Below, in pieces: positions 1 through 11,640 of a stretch of DNA of 64,000 nucleotides. The position numbers and the translations under genes were made by a program. Position 1 is the first letter of the stretch. Each line of letters starts with the position of its first letter. Location: the NCBI RefSeq assembly GCF_030253575.1, contig NC_080561.1:6005001-6069000 (forward strand), read 5' to 3'. Under the pieces are notes generated by a model. That model ran no database searches and was not told the DNA's origin. It worked only from the letters and a program-made list of their open reading frames with translations. Origin of the DNA: Rhododendron vialii (taxonomy: Eukaryota; Streptophyta; Magnoliopsida; Ericales; Ericaceae).

Positions 1-222
1 ACTGAACTCGATTGAGCCAAAAATTTATATGACTGATTTCATCAACAAACACAGTGAAATTAACGGGATCGATCGTTAAAAAATTTATGTGAGAGGTTGT
101 GTTTGATGTTGTGTTTGAATTGTTATATATGTAGCACTGTTGTACAAGAAATCAATATTCACAAAAGAAAATCATTCAGCGAGGAATAATTTTCGTGTCA
201 TTTGTCCTAAAATTTCCAATTA
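1..222. other. unassigned sequence at left edge
   Basis: AT-rich sequence with no open frame, repeat or recognisable element. It precedes the TATA-type promoter at about 297. Confidence 0.4.
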
Positions 223-295
223 ATGAATGGCGGGATTGGGAAAAAAGAAAGGCGCGCGGGAGGGAAAAAAAAGGACAGAAGGGCGGCACCGTTTG

Positions 296-327
296 GGTAT
301 AAAAGGGGGATCGAATACTACTCCTAC

Positions 328-376
<49 letters not shown>

Positions 377-378
377 TC
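296..378 (+). promoter_or_regulatory. TATA box and CT-rich 5' leader of a plant gene
   Basis: A good TATA box (TATAAAAG, about 298-305) is followed some 30 bp later by a long CT dinucleotide run (about 331-370). This is the usual layout of a plant core promoter with a pyrimidine-rich 5' UTR. A GTACGG/GTAAGT-like donor near 500-512 suggests a leader intron before the PPR-coding stretch at 623. The link between promoter and PPR frame is inferred from order only. Confidence 0.45.
331..370. repeat. (CT)n microsatellite
   Basis: About 20 uninterrupted CT units in the presumed 5' leader. The translations across it on both strands (Ser-Leu and Arg-Glu repeats) are low-complexity shadows. Confidence 0.9.
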
Positions 379-622
379 TCTTCTCTTATGAAGTTGCAGA
401 GAACGATGACTTCTCATAACCAACACTGACTTATTTTTCGATCGGAGCCTCAAGCAGCACAACTGGGTTACTTTCTAATCGCTCTAGTCTGAGATTTTAG
501 GTACGGTGGTAAGTTTCCATCTCTTTTGCCATATCTTTCTCCAAAGATCCTAAATCCTAGTTGATTTGTTGTGATGATTTGGGGCAAAGGTTCCATAATC
601 TTATATACATATTTTTACATGG

Positions 623-967
623 TTGTGCATCTTGGGATATTTAGATGAAGCCTTACAAGTGTTTGACGTAATGCGTGATAGAGGGGTGCCGTGTACTGGT
701 CATTTATGGAAGTCATTGGTTCTAAGTTATTGTAAGAGAGGGCTGGTGGAGGAGGCGGAGTTGCTGAGTATAGAAATGGAATCCCAAGGTTTCTTTATGG
801 ATAAAATTATTTACACTACTCTTATTAATGGGTATTGCAAGAAAAAGAAACTGAAAATGGCTATGAGGCTATTTATGAAAATTCTGAAGAAGGGTTGTCA
901 GTCTATTGCACAGATTCCCTTTGTCATTGGTTTAGAAAAATGGAATGCTGTCCTGGGGCTGGAATAA
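623..967 (+). pseudogene. pentatricopeptide repeat (PPR) protein fragment
   Basis: The frame encodes about 90 residues of P-class PPR repeats: helix pairs such as LDEALQVFDVMRDRGV, then LWKSLVLSYCKRGLVEEAEL, then YTTLINGYCKKKKLKMAMRLF. PPR proteins bind organellar RNA through arrays of many 35-residue repeats. Here only about two and a half repeats are present; the match fades after residue 92 and the frame ends in unrelated sequence. There is no ATG at the beginning of the open stretch and no organelle-targeting N terminus. I read it as a gene remnant, possibly attached to the promoter at 296. It may lie inside a CACTA element if that element extends past the left edge, which would make it a captured host fragment. 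Confidence 0.6.
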
Positions 968-2917
968 TTGTATTGTAATTGAGGTGAAGTGCTTTGGTTG
1001 GGTTGTTAATGGGACTTTTGAAAGAAGAATTTTGGTAACAGGGTGCTTGCAACTATTATGTACCACTGACTGATTGCCATGCAATGTCTCACATGCGCTT
1101 GGATAAAGCCTGGGGTGAGCCAAGTATCCCAACAGTGACAGATGGGTGGGCCTATTTTGCTATTTGTTTTTGTGTGTTTTTTGTGGTTTGGTTTCAAATT
1201 TTAGCATTGAAGACAATACTGCGACTCTGTGAGTCTTGGATCTGGATTGTAGCATTGAACAGCTGATGATGCTCAGAGTGAAATTATCTGTTCACCAAGG
1301 ATTTGACATGTACTCTTTGTTAATGATTGATATCTTTCTGTGGTTTCAATGCGTACAAAGGACATTTCAGTATGTCCCATTTGAAGGGGGATAAAAATAA
1401 AAGATAGAAAGAGTTGTAGAGGCTTTATTGACCTGCATTTCTTATAAAAAAATTATTAAGTTGCATCCTTTACTTTTTTTTTTACCCGTTGAGTGTTGGA
1501 TTTGATGTTAATGTTTTTATATGTAAAATTATATTAGATTCTAAAGGAGTAAAACACCTAAAATCCCGTTGAGTGGGGGTTGGGATTAGGTTAGGCTTTA
1601 CACTAAAACACCTAAAATCCCAACTCTCACAATAATGAAAAGCTGAATCTACTGTGTGGAAATCAAGAATCTTGAAACAATATTAGAGAAATCCGTTCGG
1701 AGAGACCAAACATGCATGGAATTTATTTATTAATTTTTTTGCTGATCATGAAATTAAGCACATGCAGGAGCTGCTTAGAAAAGTAAAGAATTTTTATTTC
1801 CTTCAAATAGGAGATTGTTCACAACCTTGACAAAGCTGATTAGGAAAGTGAAAAATCTCTTTGATCATGAGGAATCATTTCCTAGGGCCTTTACTTGAAT
1901 CATTTCCTAGGGCCTTCACTTTGAATGTCTTGAAGAAACTTCGTTGCCAATATTTATCTGAAGGTATATTGTTTTGATAAGTTTTTGTTGCGGGACACTT
2001 CCTAATGCCCATTGTGAATTGAATAAAAAGAAAGTGCGACAACTATGATGGGAAAAAGGGCTAGTGGCCCCTAGGATTTTGAGGCATATAGGGAATGTCT
2101 TCCAAGTTCCAATTATGGCTTCCAAAAAAGGTCCAGCTATTTGAGTAGAAACTTTATTGTAAGGAGAATTTACTTGCGTGACAATTGGAATAAGGTGACT
2201 GTCGTTTAGTGTTTTGTAGCTCAATTGGCATGATTGAATTGTTTGGGAAGAAAGTTAGGAATTTAGCCCACTTAATGAAGATGCTGATTGAGATGTAGTA
2301 TGTGTGCCCCTAAACTTTAATTGAGGGAGGTGTGCAATTCAGAATTCCTGAACTAATACCTCAAAGGCTCAAATAGGTTGGTGTCTGTCAGGGACGGTGC
2401 TAAGAAGTCTTTGATTTGGTATGAGTTCCGCTGTAGAAGAGAATGAGCATGCCATGAAAAGGAATATAGGGATATTTTGAACTAAAATGTGCCGCTAAAT
2501 ATTTATTGGTATGACGAATTAGGATATCATGGATAGACATTAGGCATAATGAGTTCTTTTATGAGACTATACAGAGTGAAATTCAGCTGTGTACACTATC
2601 TCACTACTTGTTTGCTTTCCATGAAAGAGTCGAAATCGTATTTATTGTTTCAATATGCTTCCTGCAAAGACTTCAACTAATGAACCAATTGGCTTACTAA
2701 AACTAAAACTAGGTCTCATACAATCACTAAACTCTATTTACTTCACATTCATGAGAATAAGTTATCATAATTTTTTCAGTTGGATGCTTTCAAGTTCAGC
2801 CTTTTCTTTGCTCGGGATTGTATTAGACAACAATTAGATATTACTAATTTTGCGCATCTTGGATGTATTTGATGGTTGGTCTATTCTTATTTTTGTCAGT
2901 CTTATAGATACGCAAAG
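968..2917. other. no recognisable gene
   Basis: About 1.9 kb of AT-rich sequence with only short, low-scoring frames. A short direct repeat containing 'cacctaaaatccc' occurs near 1556 and 1608. I found no CACTA left end (CACTACAAGAAA) here. Confidence 0.5.
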
Positions 2918-4891
2918 ATGTCTACTAGAGGTGGAGGACGAGGAGGACGAGGAGGTCGTGGAATGACAGGTCATGGAATCACTGCTCATGGTGTGACTAC
3001 AAGATCAGTGCTTACTCCTGCTGTGCAATTTTCGCCAAATAATGGTGCGACTACAAGATCAGCGATTACACCTGTTGTGCAATCTATGCCAAATAATGAT
3101 CCAGAGCAAAACTCATCTGCCGCTCTACACATATCTGAGTCTGAGCAACCAAATGAATCCTTGACACTTGGTACTTGTTAAAGAATGCATTTTTCACTTG
3201 CAATTTATACAATGCAGTTTCATACAAATCTATATTTCCTTTTTTTAAAAGGTACACCTATAACTAAGCAAGTACGTGGGAGAACTAAAGGTTTAGCGCT
3301 AGCTAAAATTCGAAGGCGTGGAGAGAAGGTTAAGTTGGGATTTTCTAGAATGCTAGGACAACCAACGAGTGACAACGAGGATGACTTGACTAGGTACACC
3401 ACAGAGTTAGGTATTATTGTTTGGCAATTCGCTCCTCTACAGGCCAAAAGCTGGAAGGTGGTGCCCCAAGATGCAAAGGAAATGTGTATTGCACACATTC
3501 GTGTAAGTATTAGTAGCATTCTGAAGTAGTTTTGATAGTTTGATGAAAAATATCGCACATAAGAAAGATAATGTGAATCGTTTTGCTTGACATCGAATTT
3601 GCTGTCTCTATATATGCATTTGACTGGATGAATTTGTGGGGCAAATAGGAAAAATTTGATCTTCCTGAAGCAACTTATGTAGACAAAGCTATACTGCAAA
3701 GTATGGGTAAGCGATATTGTGATAGCCGATCCCGCCTCAAGAAGAAGTTCAACAAAGGAGCTGTCGATTGCCCTGCACACATAGAGGGGGCAGATTGGGG
3801 ATATTTGTCTAACTTATGGCAAGACAAAGTCTATCAGGTATGTAGTACTAATTTGCTATAGTTAAGATTTGGTAATATCTTCACGACCCCCAACTCTTAC
3901 TATAAATTCTAACATATAGATATTGTGGTACTCCTAATTGGTTATTGAAAACGCAGGAAAAATGTGACAAGTACAAGGATAGTCGATATAAGCCTAGGAA
4001 TCACCATGTTGCTGGATCAAAGGCTTTCTACAAGGTCAAAAATCATTTGGTATTCCTCTATTATTTCCTTACAGTTTTCAATATTTGTTGAGTACAAAAA
4101 AAAGTATATGATTTTTTTTTTCACGAACCTAATTCACCAGAGAGAGAAAAACAATGGCGTGAATCCTGACCTTCCTGAGACTTGGAAGAAGACTCATTAC
4201 AACAAAAAGAGAAAATGTTGGACAGATGGTTCAGAAACTGTATATGTAAGTGAAAAACATCTCATAATGTATTAGTTTTATCTTCTAGAAAAATTTGTTT
4301 TCATTGTCAAGGCATAATTTATTGTGATATTTGCAGAAAAAATTAAAAGATGTTCAAGATCAAGCGATGGCAAATGGATCTATTCCTTTGACAGATGAGG
4401 AGCTCTCATGTACAGTTTTTGGACCTAAACCAGGATACATACGTGGTTTAGGACATGGTCCCAAGCCTAGCTTAACAAAATCTGGCCAAACTTCTCGGGC
4501 ACAACTTATAAGAGATGCTGAAGAGGCTAGAGAAGAAACTACAGCAGCGCAGAAGAAGTGTGAGGAGGCTCTAGTTAAAGCAACACAAGCTCGTAAAAAT
4601 ACAGATCAACTAGCAGAAACCATAGCTAATATGCAATCCCAATTAAATTTCTTGTTACAGCAAAATGATCGCAACATGCCTTCCAATGATGCTAGTGAGT
4701 TTTTATTCCTCGCTTTTTTTTATTTTTACTTTTATAGACTTGTAGTTGGGCAGAAAAATAGTGACGACATAGTTTTATTTGCGCTATAGTTGAACATCTA
4801 ATAACATCGCATACTAGACTGAGACTTAGGTTTGTATCTTATGGTTTTTGGTTTAGGAAGTTCGAGTATTACTCAAGGAGTTTCCACATAG
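2918..4891 (+). CDS. CACTA (En/Spm)-associated protein, Transposase_24/Ptta family, seven exons
   Basis: Exons read as 2918-3170, 3252-3502, 3649-3837, 3957-4049, 4141-4245, 4337-4694 and 4857-4891. All junctions are GT-AG and the sum is 1284 bp, giving an uninterrupted 427-aa protein. The N terminus is Gly-Arg-rich (residues about 5-15) and low complexity. The middle holds the Transposase_24-type domain: EKFDLPEATYVDKAILQ, then the R..LKKKF and DWGYLSNLW motifs, then NHHVAGSKAFYKVK and PDLPETWKKTHYNKK. The C terminus is an Ala/Glu/Lys-rich coiled coil (EEAREETTAAQKKCEEAL and onward) ending SSSITQGVST. Proteins of this type accompany En/Spm elements and probably act in DNA binding, not catalysis; no DDE transposase is seen here. 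A CACTA terminus lies 2.5 kb downstream in the matching orientation. The clean splice structure argues for a recently functional or still expressed gene. The last exon is the least certain; an alternative ends at 6255. Confidence 0.75.
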
Positions 4892-5269
4892 TGAATGCAA
4901 GTCAAAATTTTTGGACAAATGCAATATGGAGATGTATTTTTCTGAATTTTCTAGTAATCCACTGTTAGGCGGATGTACGTTTTTTTTTTACTTCATAGAT
5001 GCTTTGTTTCCTGCATGAAATTTTTTGTATAAATCTAGAGAAACTTGATGATTGGGCCTCTATTCTCTAGTGCTCCAACAAATTATAAATGTCTTTTAGT
5101 AATAAGCTAAGATGGACTAGGTTGAAAACTGGTGGTTGCTGCCATTTCTGTTTTGAAAAGAAAAGAAGAACAAACTCCTAATTGTAGGGTTTTCAATGAG
5201 GAGTTTTTTGAGTTGTTGAATTGATGATTAAATATGAAGACGAGGTAGAAGGCTCAACGGAAGGTAGAA

Positions 5270-5900
5270 AGCCATGCTACTTGCTAAACCCTACGGGTTT
5301 GTCAAAGTACCATTGATATCAGAAAAGTCTACATCTGTAGTGAGTATGAACTCCATTAGGTGGCTAATCTCTCTTGCTGCAAATTTTGAATATCATCAAC
5401 AGTTTGATTTGATGAATGCCTTCCTCAAATGGAGCTTGGAGGAGGAAGTCAATATGGATAATCCACCTGATTTATCATTTCTTACAACTAATAGAAAACG
5501 ATGCAAAGCTGAATACAGCCCTTATGAGTTAAGGCAATCCACTTGAGCCTGTTTGATTAAGTTTTTCAAAGCTATATAGAATGTAGCTGCAGCCATATAT
5601 AGTGGAAACAAAAAGGCTAACGTTTGATGGTACATTATTTTCCTAATAACTCCTGATATAAATATTGGTTAGATTGTGGTTACAGGCGATGATATAGAGT
5701 TATGCAATGAATAAAGACTTAAACTGGCTGAAGAGAGATCTGTTTTAGGAAATGAAGTTGCTTTGTCTAGGATGATTCCTGACCTATTGATGGAGGCAAG
5801 AGCAGTGGGTTGTGAACCTGTTGATAACTTGTTAAGTATGAAGTCAAACAGATTCAAATGTGGTCGGAATTTGATATCCGGCTTCATATCAGCGTGACAG
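5270..5900 (+). mobile_element. Copia reverse-transcriptase fossil fragment
   Basis: A plus-strand stretch resembles the Copia reverse transcriptase (region with SIRWLISLAANFEYHQQFD and NAFL followed by EEEV.M..PP), with a further weaker stretch of the same domain to about 5900. It is a short, badly decayed piece without LTRs, orientated opposite to the Copia element at 7.4-11.6 kb, and so a separate insertion. It is broken in several places and old. Confidence 0.6.
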
Positions 5901-6199
5901 GAATAGTTCATTAGCTATATAAGTGAGTTTTCATCCACCAACTGTAACGGCATTGTCCACTTTGGGCTAGGGCAGCTAGGCTCTCTTGACTTCAAAGTGC
6001 GTTACCACTTGGAAGCGCTATGAACTTTCTTATTATACCCCAAGGACTTTTCCTATCTAGTTGATGTGGGATGGGGTGTTAAGGATAGCTGTATCAGTAG
6101 TCTTATGTTAAGCATGTTTAGCAGTGATGGTTTATTGTAATCAAATGGTAATCCAAGACTAGAATTTGTAAATCTTTTCGTTGTGTTACATTTATGCAG

Positions 6200-6385
6200 A
6201 TTGCTCAATAAACGATGGTGATCGTTTGGTGGATGAAGATGCAATGGATTACTAGATGGGAAACCAATGATATCTTTTGGTCGATGAAGATGCAATGGAG
6301 TACTAGATGGGAAACCAATGATGTTATCTTTTGGTGGATGAAGATGCAATGAAGTGTCAGATGGGAAACCAATGATGTTTGGAGG
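6200..6385 (+). repeat. tandem repeat, about 53-60 bp, three copies
   Basis: Three successive copies of a unit containing 'ggtggatgaagatgcaatg' and 'agatgggaaaccaatgat' run from about 6216 to 6376. The first copy follows a good splice acceptor (TTATGCAG, to 6199) that could serve as an alternative last exon of the Transposase_24 gene, ending at 6255. Repeat expansion there would then lie in the 3' UTR. Confidence 0.7.
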
Positions 6386-6659
6386 ACAAAGTCGCTTCTT
6401 GCCTTTTGTTTTTTGGGACATCTAGATGGAAGAAGGATATTGGAAGGATGCAATTAGTTTTTGGTACTTAACAGTACATAATATAGTGCTTCATTGTGGT
6501 TTTTGTAAAGATACTCGATACATGATATTATCTTTTGGGAATTGAGGTACCAAGTTATGAGATTTGTGAAATTGTTTTAATGTTCATGCTATTAACTTTG
6601 AGTTTGATGGATTATGCTATTTGAATTATATAGCAGATTATTGTATGACAGGAAGCAAA

Positions 6660-7443
6660 AAGAGTTATTTGTGAGGACGAGTTTCCTTGCAAAATGCATT
6701 TCCTGTTATGGGGCTACTTATTTCCTAGCCAAAAAGTCAATTGTTTGCAAGGGAATTTGGTTTGTTGCCACTGAATGCACCATTTTGTGAGGAAATGTTT
6801 TGTCGCTAAACATGTATATTTTGCGAGGAAATTTGGATTGTTGCTATTGAGTACACCATTTTGCGAGGGAATGTTTTGTCGCTAAACATGTATATTTTGC
6901 GAGGAAATATTTTGTCACTAAATATGCATATTTTGTGAGGAAATTTGAGTCGTTGCTATTGAGTATACCATTTTGCAAGGAAATGTTTTGTCACTAAACA
7001 TGGATATTTTGCGAGGAAATTTGGGTCGTTGATATTGAGTACACCATTTTGCGAGGAAAATATTTTGTCACTAAACATGTAGATTTTGCGAGAAAATTTG
7101 GGTCGTTGCTATTGAGTACACCAATTTGCGAGGGAATGTTTTGCCGCCAGAACTTGTATATTTGGCGAGGAACGGAGTATTTATAGCGACGAATTTGTTT
7201 TACATCACCGTCAAATGAATTTCCTCGCAAAATGGTTCACTCAATAGCAACGAACCAAATTTCCTTGCAAAAAATAACTTTTTGGCGAGGAAAATTATTT
7301 TTGTCGCAAAAAAGAATCGGAGACTACCCATTTGCGAGGAACGGACGACGAATTAATTTTCCTCGCAAAAACTCTTTTGCGAGCAAAAAATTGCATTTAG
7401 CGACGAAAATGCTTCCTCGCAAAAGACTTGATTTCTTGTAGTG
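6660..7443 (+). mobile_element. CACTA (En/Spm) transposon right terminus with subterminal repeats
   Basis: The sequence ends at 7443 in TTTCTTGTAGTG, the reverse complement of the canonical plant CACTA end CACTACAAGAAA. The preceding 780 bp hold many copies of a subterminal motif, TTTTGCGAGGAAA and its complement, with units about 75 bp apart (TTGCTATTGAGTACACC recurs near 6842, 7033 and 7106). Near the tip, inverted copies (CCTCGCAAAA) appear. CACTA elements use such motifs to bind their TnpA-like protein. The next three bases, AGT, would be the 3-bp target duplication. No left end lies in the window, so the element either extends past position 1 or has lost that end. Confidence 0.88.
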
Positions 7444-10400
7444 AGTGCTCAGAATATCTAATAAAAACACATTTATTAGCTCTAGGGCCCAATTTCCCAT
7501 GTTTGCGGGAAATATTGTGAACATACCCAGCAGTTCCCCAAGGACGTAAGCCCTCTAAATTAGGCTTTTCGCCATTTCATAACTCATATGGTGTGGAAGA
7601 AACTGATTTGGAAGGTACTCGATTAAGGACGTAGGCAGCAGTCAAAAGAGCATCTCCCCAGAAACTTATCGGGAGATTGGCTTGTGCCATCATCGACCTA
7701 ACCATATCAAGAAGTGTTCGATTCCTTCTCTCCGCAACTCCATTTTGTTGCGGAGTACCAGGAATCGATAATTGTCTGCATATCCCTTTTTCCTCACAGA
7801 ATACTTTGAACTGATCAGATAAGTATTCTCGACCCCTATCGGTTCGAAAGACTTTCAAGTTTCTCTCTTTCTGATTCTCAACCTCTGCCACAAAGTGCTT
7901 AAAACAATTCAAAGCTTTAGAGCGGTGAGACAACAGAAATACTGAGCCAAAGCGTGAGAAATCATCTTTGAATGTTATAAAGTAGGATGCGCCATGACGT
8001 GCCTTGACATTTATTGGTCCGCATATGTCAGAATGGACTAGCTCTAACGAATGAGTAGCCCTAGAAGCCTTACCAAAAGGCTTCCTGCATGCTTTACCAG
8101 CCAAACAAGGCTCACAGGTAGGCAGGCTTACTTTGGCGAGAGGGCCCAATAGCCCTTCTCTAGCCAGTCTAGCCAATCTTTCTTGGCCTATGTGGCCAAG
8201 TCTCGCATGCCATTTTATTGAATCAGACACAATATCAGAAGAAGAAGATGCAACATAAATAGCAGAATTATTATTAAAATCTGAATCCAAATCCAGCATA
8301 AAGAAATCATTCTGCAAATACCCATGACCATAAAAAGTTTCACCAAGATAAATAGACAAACTATTATCCTTAAACTCAAAAGAAAAACCTAACTGCAATA
8401 ATGTTAAAACTGAAACTAGATTACATCGGATAGAGGGTGCATGAAGCACATCATGAAGAAGTAAAGAACGCCCAGAACGCATCTTTAGCTGATAGGTTCC
8501 AACACCCAAAACCTCTTCTTGCGCTCCATTGCCCATTATTATGTAGTGTTTACCGACTGGCATCCGATGATAATCTACAAACCCAGCTCGATCTCTAGCT
8601 ACATGTTTTGTTGCTCCCGTATCTACAATCCAACCAAGGAGAGAATGAGTCATAAACACATGTGAACAAACAAAAACTTTTAAAGAGCTAGTTTTAGGGT
8701 TTACCTTCTTTGGCTCAGAACACTCCAGAGCAAAGTGACCCTTCTGTCCACAGTTATAGCATTTCAGTTTGGACTTATCCTTTTTAGCACGCTTGCCTTT
8801 TTGATGCTTGGTTACCCTGCCTTCTTTTGGCCCCATCTTTTCAGCCCTTCCTTGTCTTGCTCCCTTTTGCCGTCCTTTGCGCTGGGACCTATGTCCATTG
8901 CGCTGTCCAGCTCTAGCGACAAGTGCAGCACTGTGGTTCGCATCAACGCGCTCCGCCTCCAGCTCAAGGTGCCGAGAGATGTCATCAAAATTCTTTATCC
9001 CTTCATTGTGTGTTAGCACAATTTTAATGTTTTTCCACAAAGGATCAAGAAGGGATCTGATCACAGCCAAAATCTATTGCTCATCAGTGAGATCATTACC
9101 AGCTGATCGCATTTCACGAATCATGGCTGACTTCACCCTAAGGTGCTCAGCCATGGTATGCTTTGGGTCCATCACGTATTGATTGAACCTCAATGTTAAG
9201 GCACGAAGCCTTGTTGCTGATGTGCCACCATATTTTAGGCGCAATTGATCCCACATTGCTTTAGCAGTTTGGAAATTCTCAAATTCTCCAAGAAGGTCAT
9301 CGTGCATGCAACTTAGCAAGGTAAAGCATGTACTTTTGTCCTTCTTACGCCAAACGTCATAGGCCTGCTCATCACGACGATGTTGTGCAGTGGTCCCCTC
9401 CTCAGGCGGGGTCATGACATTGGTCAAGTGATCAAGTGACTCTTGCTCGTTAAGAAGGTACTGAACCTTCCTATGCCAGATATCATAGTTGGTTCCATTA
9501 AGTTTCTCTCCCTTATTAAGATCAGCAATAATATTCTTGGATGCCATTTGACTACATTCATTGCACAAGGAATTAATTAGGCACATATCATAATATTATG
9601 TGCCATTTGACTACATTCATTGCACAAGGAATTAATTAGGCACATATCATAATATTTTATTCTCAAATTTAAAGACCGTGAAATTCTTTCCCACATTATA
9701 AAATCGAAAAATTCGCATTTTTAGGTGCTAGTAATCATCTCCCATAATGTGAGATAGAATTAAATATCTAGTTAATTTGAAAATAAAATATGGGGAACAA
9801 CTCCCATTTTCCACATTATCTAAACATGTGACAATATGCAATAATAATAATAATGCACTGAAACAACTATTGCATAATTTATTTGAACGAATCAAAATGA
9901 CAGGCTAGCAGTAAATCATTGAACTAATCAATTACTAAACAAAATGGCTCTAACATGTTGAACTTATCAATGATAAAGATGATAGCCATAAAATTTTATG
10001 TAACATATGCTAGCAGAAGAAGAAAAAAAAAAAACAGAACATCTCTTCCTTTTTTTTTATTTTTTAATGGAACATATTGATCATCAATAAAAGAACAGGG
10101 AAAAGTCCAGACAACAGGGATACTCCGAAAACAGATTTTGGTCCCACATAGCTTTTACATATGCAACCCATACGTCCAGTCAACTTCACACCTAACACTG
10201 TTAAGGAGTAAAAACAACCAATTAAAATTGATATGTCAAAAGTCTGTACACAACCAGAGGGACTAACCCAAACTTTTCCATGCAAAAGAGACCTATGTAT
10301 GACGTGTTTTTCAATAACACAATCTGTAGAAGTCCTTTTAGGAGATAAATATGATACATGGAAAAACAGGAGGATTAAATGTGGAATAGCCATAAAATAT

Positions 10401-11640
10401 TGAACTAATCAATAATATTGAACTTATCAATTAAAGCAGTACAACAAACAAAGTCAGGGAAACAAGCAGATGTCCTCATGCTCAAACCCTTTTATGCACA
10501 TTCAACAAAATAAAATAAAAAACAGATCTATCAACAAGAACATTATTATTTTCTGCTGTAAAAACAATTATTAATGGGTTATGCACAAAGCATTAATTAT
10601 TAGTAGCAAGCTTAGAACATGAAGCAAAATAAGAGTTGTATATCAGTACGTAACAAGAATGATCTGCTATAGTGGTGTCATGCACGTGCCCACAAAAAGC
10701 TGTGCCATGCCGTTTCGGCTCCCACTGGATTCAAGCCACCACACAATTTTGATCTCAATTGAACACATGTCAAAACTGATGCAAACCTTCACAAGTCACC
10801 GTTTACTCTACTAAAAACAAATCATCTGTTCTCTGTTTGGTTTGAAAGCTTAAAAAAAAAAAAAAAATACTGCATACTTTCAATCTACGTAATTCTTGTT
10901 CACGAAAAACAAAAAATATTGGTCAATAATAATAAAAAAAAAAACACAGATGGTTTTCCGTTTGTTTTTTTTTTTTTTAAGCAATTCAACCGTATGCATA
11001 TAAAAGGCGAAAACAAGCATCGAAGGCTCTGATACCACTGTTAGGAAATAATGCGGGTAATACAAAATACCTGCTGCGGATTACACAAAAATAACGGATC
11101 GAAGACTTGTCTTACGAGCCCTACCAATACGCACACCCTGCACAAAGAAATATTAGAAACCCTTGCTCGCAGGTGGAGAGGCTACTAGAGTCCTCCACAA
11201 ACTTCACACGTTTCAAATCCTTAGGGGCTAGATGGTGCCCTAGAGAGAACTATGAGAGAGAGACTACTAATTGATATCTGAGAGAAAATTCAACTGATAT
11301 CTTTTCTATTGTAGGCTATCGGAATATATAGATGAGAAGAATAGAGATATAAGACTTATTTATCTCTATCACTTAGGTAGTTTGAGTCCCTGTAGGACTC
11401 ATCACCTTAAGTGGTTGAATCCACTTAATATTTATTATGTAAAGTTGTAGAGTCCACTTAGGACTTATCACATATTCAAAATACATGATAAATACAACCA
11501 AGTATTATCCCATGTGGACGCACCCATGGGTCCCATGCAACATTATCATGTTATTTGGTTGATTAATAATTACTAATTTCAAATCGTGATGCTTTCTTGG
11601 GGTTTCTTCAAGAATGTGGTTTACTGTGCTGTCAATAACA
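7444..11640 (-). mobile_element. Copia LTR retrotransposon fossil, 5' part, cut by a CACTA insertion
   Basis: Read on the minus strand. The 5' LTR is 11039-11640 (602 bp, TG...CA). It is followed by a primer-binding site, TGGTATCAGAGCC (initiator-Met tRNA type), a leader of about 1.4 kb, then gag and part of pol. Gag (about 9.0-9.6 kb) shows the UBN2-type AKAMWDQLRLKYGG. A zinc knuckle follows (CYNCGQKGHFALEC), then protease (WIVDTGATKH), GAG-pre-integrase (WHARLGHIGQERL) and the integrase core, including GTPQQNGVAERRNRTLLD. Reverse transcriptase, RNase H and the 3' LTR are absent because the CACTA end abuts it at 7443. It is broken, with about two interruptions counting that insertion. Protein-level decay is modest, suggesting a fairly young copy, but with one LTR no age can be computed. 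The leader contains a 59-bp tandem duplication (9542-9660). Confidence 0.9.
11039..11640 (-). repeat. 5' LTR of the Copia fossil
   Basis: In element orientation the LTR begins TGTTATTGACAG at 11640 and ends CCTAACA at 11039, immediately followed by the primer-binding site. TGTTA/TAACA inverted ends are typical. The outer five bases (11641-11645, TAAAG) would be one target-site copy; the partner is not in view. Confidence 0.8.

Noticed and set aside
1916-2224. 102-codon minus-strand frame
   Set aside because: No domain resemblance, no context, and composition like the surrounding AT-rich DNA.
2575-2620. CACTACTTGTTTGC as a possible left end of the CACTA element
   Set aside because: It lacks the CACTACAAGAAA consensus and is not followed by the TTTTGCGAGG/CCTCGCAAAA subterminal repeats seen at the right end.
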